Notes under the pieces: generated by a model
What the model was told of the DNA's origin: nothing
The model's input: the letters and a program-made list of their open reading frames with translations, nothing else
Databases searched by the model: none
Source of the DNA: Candidatus Iainarchaeum sp.
GTDB taxonomy: Archaea > Iainarchaeota > Iainarchaeia > Iainarchaeales > JAXPJC01
NCBI GenBank assembly: GCA_018304445.1
Contig: JAGVWD010000035.1
Location: 1-8,287, forward strand
Reading direction: 5' to 3'
Length of the DNA stretch: 8,287 bases
Shown: positions 6,389 to 8,287 of the stretch, piece by piece
How positions within the stretch are numbered: position 1 is the first letter of the stretch
Layout: the number at the start of each line of letters is the position of its first letter
Translations under genes and position numbers: made by a program

Positions 6389-6518
6389 GGTTTTGCAGGG
6401 GGTCTGTTGATTCATGGTGCCAAGGATGCAGTAGGAAACATGCCCTGAAAAAAAGCAAAGGAAGGTGCAGAATGCCTAAAAGCCTCTTTCTAATACACTA
6501 AATTTGTACATTTAAATA

Positions 6519-6536
6519 TTTCTATATTAATAGAAA
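6519..6536. promoter_or_regulatory. Inverted repeat upstream of the AbiE-like operon TATA box
   Basis: TTTCTAT (6519-6525) and ATAGAAA (6530-6536) form a perfect 7-bp inverted repeat with a 4-bp spacer, ending 2 bp before the TATA box and covering the BRE position. AbiEi-type antitoxins are known to repress their own promoters by binding inverted repeats, so this is a reasonable autoregulatory operator; the assignment is inference. Confidence 0.5.
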
Positions 6537-6538
6537 CA

Positions 6539-6546
6539 TTTATAAA
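6539..6546 (+). promoter_or_regulatory. TATA box of the AbiE-like/MazG operon
   Basis: TTTATAAA is centred 27.5 nt upstream of ATG 6570, implying a leaderless transcript. It overlaps the left arm of a second perfect dyad, TATAAAT (6541-6547) and ATTTATA (6550-6556) with a 2-bp spacer, which could be an operator or simply two opposed TATA-like sequences. Confidence 0.6.
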
Positions 6547-6569
6547 TAAATTTATACACTAATCGTACT

Positions 6570-7160
6570 ATGCGCAAGGTTGAATTTATTTACAGGGAAC
6601 TGCTGTTCCAGGCGCTTGAGAAAAAAGCGCTCTCATTTACCCAGAGTGATTTAAGCAGCAGGCTGGATATTTCACTTACCAATGTAAACCACGCATTGCA
6701 GCCGCTGAGGAGGATGAATGCAATTAAGATAAACCCGCGCAATTTTTCAATAGTCAATGCGAGGAAAATCCTTTTTTACTGGGCAAGCATCAGGAATCTG
6801 CAAAAAGACATTATCTACAGCACAAGGGCAGAACTGCCAATAAGGGAAATTGAAAAAAACATGCCCGATGATGCAGTTTTTACCGCCTATTCTGCATATA
6901 AATTCAAATTCAGGGATGCTCCTGCGGATTACAGCGAAGTATATGTTTATGCCCCCGGACCTGAAGAAATGAAAAGGCGTTTTCCCCCCCTCAATAAAAA
7001 CCCGAATCTGTTCGTGCTTGAAAAGGATGCGCTGATGGAAAAATACGGAAAAACCGCAGGCATTGCGCAGTTGTTTGTTGACCTTTGGAACCTTCATGAG
7101 TGGTATGCAAAGGATTTTCTAAAATCTTTGGAGGAAAGGATAAATGCCCTACTGGAATGA
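6570..7160 (+). CDS. AbiEi-like winged-helix antitoxin/regulator
   Basis: The protein has 196 residues. Residues 8-60 form a winged helix (FTQSDLSSRLDISLTNVNHALQPLRRM is the HTH). The remainder resembles the C-terminal domain of AbiEi-family antitoxins: DAVFTAYSAYKFKF (101-114), EVYVYAPG (123-130), PNLFVLEKD (145-153), and a final AGIAQLFVDLWNLHEWYAKDF segment (163-183) like the family's closing 'Q-x-DL-x-N' helix. AbiEi proteins neutralise AbiEii nucleotidyltransferases and repress their own operon. The next gene is such a nucleotidyltransferase, overlapping by 17 bp, which supports the call independently. The ATG at 6570 is supported by a TATA box 27-28 nt upstream. Similarity is judged by eye; a generic archaeal HTH protein is the alternative. 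Confidence 0.7.
   Translation: MRKVEFIYRELLFQALEKKALSFTQSDLSSRLDISLTNVNHALQPLRRMNAIKINPRNFSIVNARKILFYWASIRNLQKDIIYSTRAELPIREIEKNMPDDAVFTAYSAYKFKFRDAPADYSEVYVYAPGPEEMKRRFPPLNKNPNLFVLEKDALMEKYGKTAGIAQLFVDLWNLHEWYAKDFLKSLEERINALLE
7130..7134 (+). promoter_or_regulatory. Ribosome-binding site for the nucleotidyltransferase gene
   Basis: GGAGG lies inside the end of the AbiEi-like gene, 9 nt before ATG 7144. It fixes that start, 17 bp before the upstream stop, and makes the second gene translationally independent of, or coupled to, the first, unlike the leaderless first gene. Confidence 0.65.
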
Positions 7161-7767
7161 GCTGATAACAGAAAAAAGCTGGGAAATGCTTCAGGAATTG
7201 CAGAAGAAAAAAATAAAATTTGTCCTGATAGGCGGCTGGGCCGCCTGGCTTTACACAAAGGCACAGAAAAGCAGGGACATTGACATTATAGTGGATTTTG
7301 AGGAATTGAGCAAGCTAAAGCAATTGTTTGATTTGAGCAAGAACGAGCGCCTGCACAAATATGAGTTCCACATGGGTGAAATTGATATTGATGTTTATGT
7401 CGGGCATTTCTCAAAACTTTCAGTCCCTGTTGAAGAGGCGGCAAAAAAAACAAGGAGAATGGAGGGATTTTCAGTAGTTGAGCCAGAAGCGCTTTTAATC
7501 CTCAAGCAGGGCGCGGAATTGGCAAGAAAAGAAAGCGAGAAGGGCTTCAAGGACAGGCTTGACATAATGAATCTGCTGCTCAATGCGGAAATTGACTTTG
7601 CAGAATACAACAATATGCTGCAGAAATACAACATCCCGCACCTGAAGCAGAGGCTTGTAGAGATAGTGCAGGGCTTCAGGGAAGGGAAATACCTAGATAT
7701 GAATCCGGCGGAATTGAAGAGAAGCAGGCAGGCGCTGCTGGAAAAGATAAAAGGTGCCAAAAAATGA
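7144..7767 (+). CDS. AbiEii-like nucleotidyltransferase (candidate toxin)
   Basis: This 207-residue protein belongs to the polymerase-beta-like nucleotidyltransferase superfamily. FVLIGGWAAWLYTKAQKSRD (26-45) contains the GG motif (30-31). The metal-binding pair is D45/D47 (RDIDIIV), and a third acidic position lies at IDIDVY (D81/D83). Lys121 and KDRLDIMNLL (136-145) correspond to the late K and K/R-D motifs of AbiEii/MenT-like enzymes. In that family the enzyme uses NTPs to modify RNA; MenT3, for example, adds pyrimidines to tRNA 3' ends. Here the substrate is unknown. It overlaps the AbiEi-like gene by 17 bp and the MazG-like gene by 4 bp (ATGA). This is shorter than classical AbiEii (about 270-300), so a compact variant or another nucleotidyltransferase family remains possible. 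Confidence 0.8.
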   Translation: MPYWNELITEKSWEMLQELQKKKIKFVLIGGWAAWLYTKAQKSRDIDIIVDFEELSKLKQLFDLSKNERLHKYEFHMGEIDIDVYVGHFSKLSVPVEEAAKKTRRMEGFSVVEPEALLILKQGAELARKESEKGFKDRLDIMNLLLNAEIDFAEYNNMLQKYNIPHLKQRLVEIVQGFREGKYLDMNPAELKRSRQALLEKIKGAKK

Positions 7768-8162
7768 GCAGAACCTTTAATGATGTTGCAAAACTCATAG
7801 AAAAGATGCTCTCAAAGCGTGGCGATCCAGTTGACAGAAGCCTTTCGCTCAGCGCGGAAGCAGATAACTTGATTGAAGAGGCAAGGGAAGTCAAGCAGGA
7901 GACACTCAGGCGCAAAATTGATGCGAAGCGCTTGAAAGAGGAAATTGGAGATGTGCTCTGGGATGTAATTCTCCTAAGCAAGATTGCCGAGAAGCAGAAA
8001 CTCTTCACGCTTCAGGAAATGCTCGCGCTGCTTAAAAAGAAAATAAAGCAAAGAAACCCGCATGTTTTCGGGAAGGAAAGGGCAAATTCGCTGAAAGAAG
8101 CGATTGAAGCAAAGAGAAAGGCAAAGAGGGAATGGAAAGCAAGAAAAAGCAAAAAAGACTGA
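7764..8162 (+). CDS. MazG-like NTP pyrophosphohydrolase, single domain
   Basis: This 132-residue all-alpha NTP pyrophosphatase hydrolyses NTPs or dNTPs to NMP and PPi. The metal-binding EExxE-x(17)-ExxD motif is complete: E38, E39, E42, then E60 and D63 (LIEEAREVK, EEIGDVLWDV). The segment LLSKIAEKQKLFTLQEMLA, followed by RNPHVFG (97-103), closely resembles the C-terminal domain of bacterial MazG. Only one domain is present, unlike the two-domain enzyme of about 260 residues. Residues 111-132 form a Lys/Arg-rich helical tail. ATG 7764 overlaps the nucleotidyltransferase stop as ATGA, and AAGGTG (7751-7756) gives a Shine-Dalgarno 7 nt upstream. Its link to a nucleotidyltransferase suggests a role in nucleotide supply, or in limiting or reversing that enzyme's action. 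Housekeeping of damaged NTPs is the plain alternative. Confidence 0.88.
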   Translation: MSRTFNDVAKLIEKMLSKRGDPVDRSLSLSAEADNLIEEAREVKQETLRRKIDAKRLKEEIGDVLWDVILLSKIAEKQKLFTLQEMLALLKKKIKQRNPHVFGKERANSLKEAIEAKRKAKREWKARKSKKD

Positions 8163-8186
8163 ATTTCCTTAACTGCAGTTTAAGAA

Positions 8187-8287
8187 TCAAAGCTTCCATA
8201 CCTCAATCATAATCATGTATATTTCTTTCTGCTTAAATTCCCCTTCAAGATGCTTTTTATACTTACAAAACCAATCTATGTTTTTTC
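8187..8287 (-). CDS. C-terminal end of an unidentified gene, cut by window edge
   Basis: One minus-strand frame stays open from the right edge for about 32 codons and stops at TGA (8187-8189). The translation ends with KQKEIYMIMIEVWKL, a protein-like alternation of charged and hydrophobic residues. It is convergent with the MazG-like gene, leaving a 24-bp gap containing the palindrome AACTGCAGTT (8171-8180). T-rich minus-strand runs at about 8140-8156, inside the MazG-like gene's 3' end, could terminate this transcript. I do not recognise the family; an open frame of this length could arise by chance. Confidence 0.45.
   Translation of the reverse strand, partial: KNIDWFCKYKKHLEGEFKQKEIYMIMIEVWKL

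Larger units (their letters stand above)
6493..6562 (+). repeat. Direct repeat ATACACTAA flanking the promoter
   Basis: ATACACTAA occurs at 6493-6501 and 6554-6562, 61 bp apart (close to six helical turns). Each copy is followed within 2-4 bp by GTAC. The two copies bracket the inverted repeat and TATA box, so they could be paired regulator sites on the same DNA face. Only the repeat itself is observed. Confidence 0.4.
6359..6569. other. Divergent intergenic region between the PHP gene and the AbiE-like operon
   Basis: This is the longest gene-free stretch in the window (211 bp). Its left part (6359-6390) holds the PHP promoter. About 6391-6480 shows no open frame or RNA-like fold that I can support. 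About 6490-6569 is strongly AT-rich and dense in inverted and direct repeats around the promoter of the AbiE-like operon. Confidence 0.7.

Noticed and set aside
6359..6415. Longer PHP protein from ATG 6415
   Set aside because: A well-placed TATA box at 6381-6388 lies inside this extension, and the family starts directly before DLHTH.
7764..8162. MazG-like gene as evidence of a MazEF toxin-antitoxin module
   Set aside because: No MazE or MazF coding sequence is present; the neighbours are an AbiEi-like protein and a nucleotidyltransferase.
8171..8180. AACTGCAGTT palindrome as a bidirectional terminator
   Set aside because: The stem is only 5 bp with no loop and no adjacent T-tract; it may be chance.

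Overview
The window looks archaeal, probably from a small-genome or uncultivated lineage that I cannot name. The evidence is as follows. TATA-box/BRE-like promoters sit 25-28 nt upstream of start codons, giving apparently leaderless mRNAs at five transcription units. There is a TrmB-family regulator, and genes are tightly packed with ATGA/GTGA-type overlaps. Internal operon genes, by contrast, carry Shine-Dalgarno sequences. The DNA is moderately A+T-rich with no sharp compositional break. I saw no tRNA, rRNA, insertion sequence or CRISPR array.

Layout. (1) 1-1300, minus strand: an ArsR-type regulator with a C-terminal CxxC overlaps by 4 nt a class I (NifS/IscS) cysteine desulfurase, which runs off the left edge just after its catalytic cysteine. 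(2) 1360-2106, minus: a TrmB-like regulator with its own promoter and a perfect 12-bp palindrome beside its start. It is divergent from (3) 2213-4654, plus: a complete three-gene ABC importer (periplasmic-binding-type protein, permease, ATPase) of the SsuABC/TauABC/NMT1 group. The substrate is unresolved. The divergent TrmB protein is its obvious candidate regulator. (4) 4675-5247, minus: an acylphosphatase domain fused to an unusual C-terminal helix built of exact 18-residue repeats. (5) 5318-6358, minus: a PHP-family metal-dependent hydrolase containing a tandem duplication of 10 residues and a very basic C-terminal tail. (6) 6570-8162, plus: a three-gene, translationally coupled cassette made of a winged-helix AbiEi-like protein, an AbiEii-like nucleotidyltransferase and a single-domain MazG-like NTP pyrophosphohydrolase. 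(7) 8187-8287, minus: the last 33 codons or so of a gene entering from the right edge.

The most interesting part is region 6. It resembles a type IV (AbiE-like) toxin-antitoxin or abortive-infection pair, with an AT-rich promoter full of inverted and direct repeats. A nucleotide-pool enzyme is locked into the same operon by a 4-nt overlap, which suggests a three-component system acting on nucleotides or tRNA. This is inference from family resemblance and gene order.

The longest gene-free stretch is 6359-6569 (211 bp), the divergent promoter region between the PHP gene and the AbiE-like operon. No gene-free stretch exceeds 300 bp.
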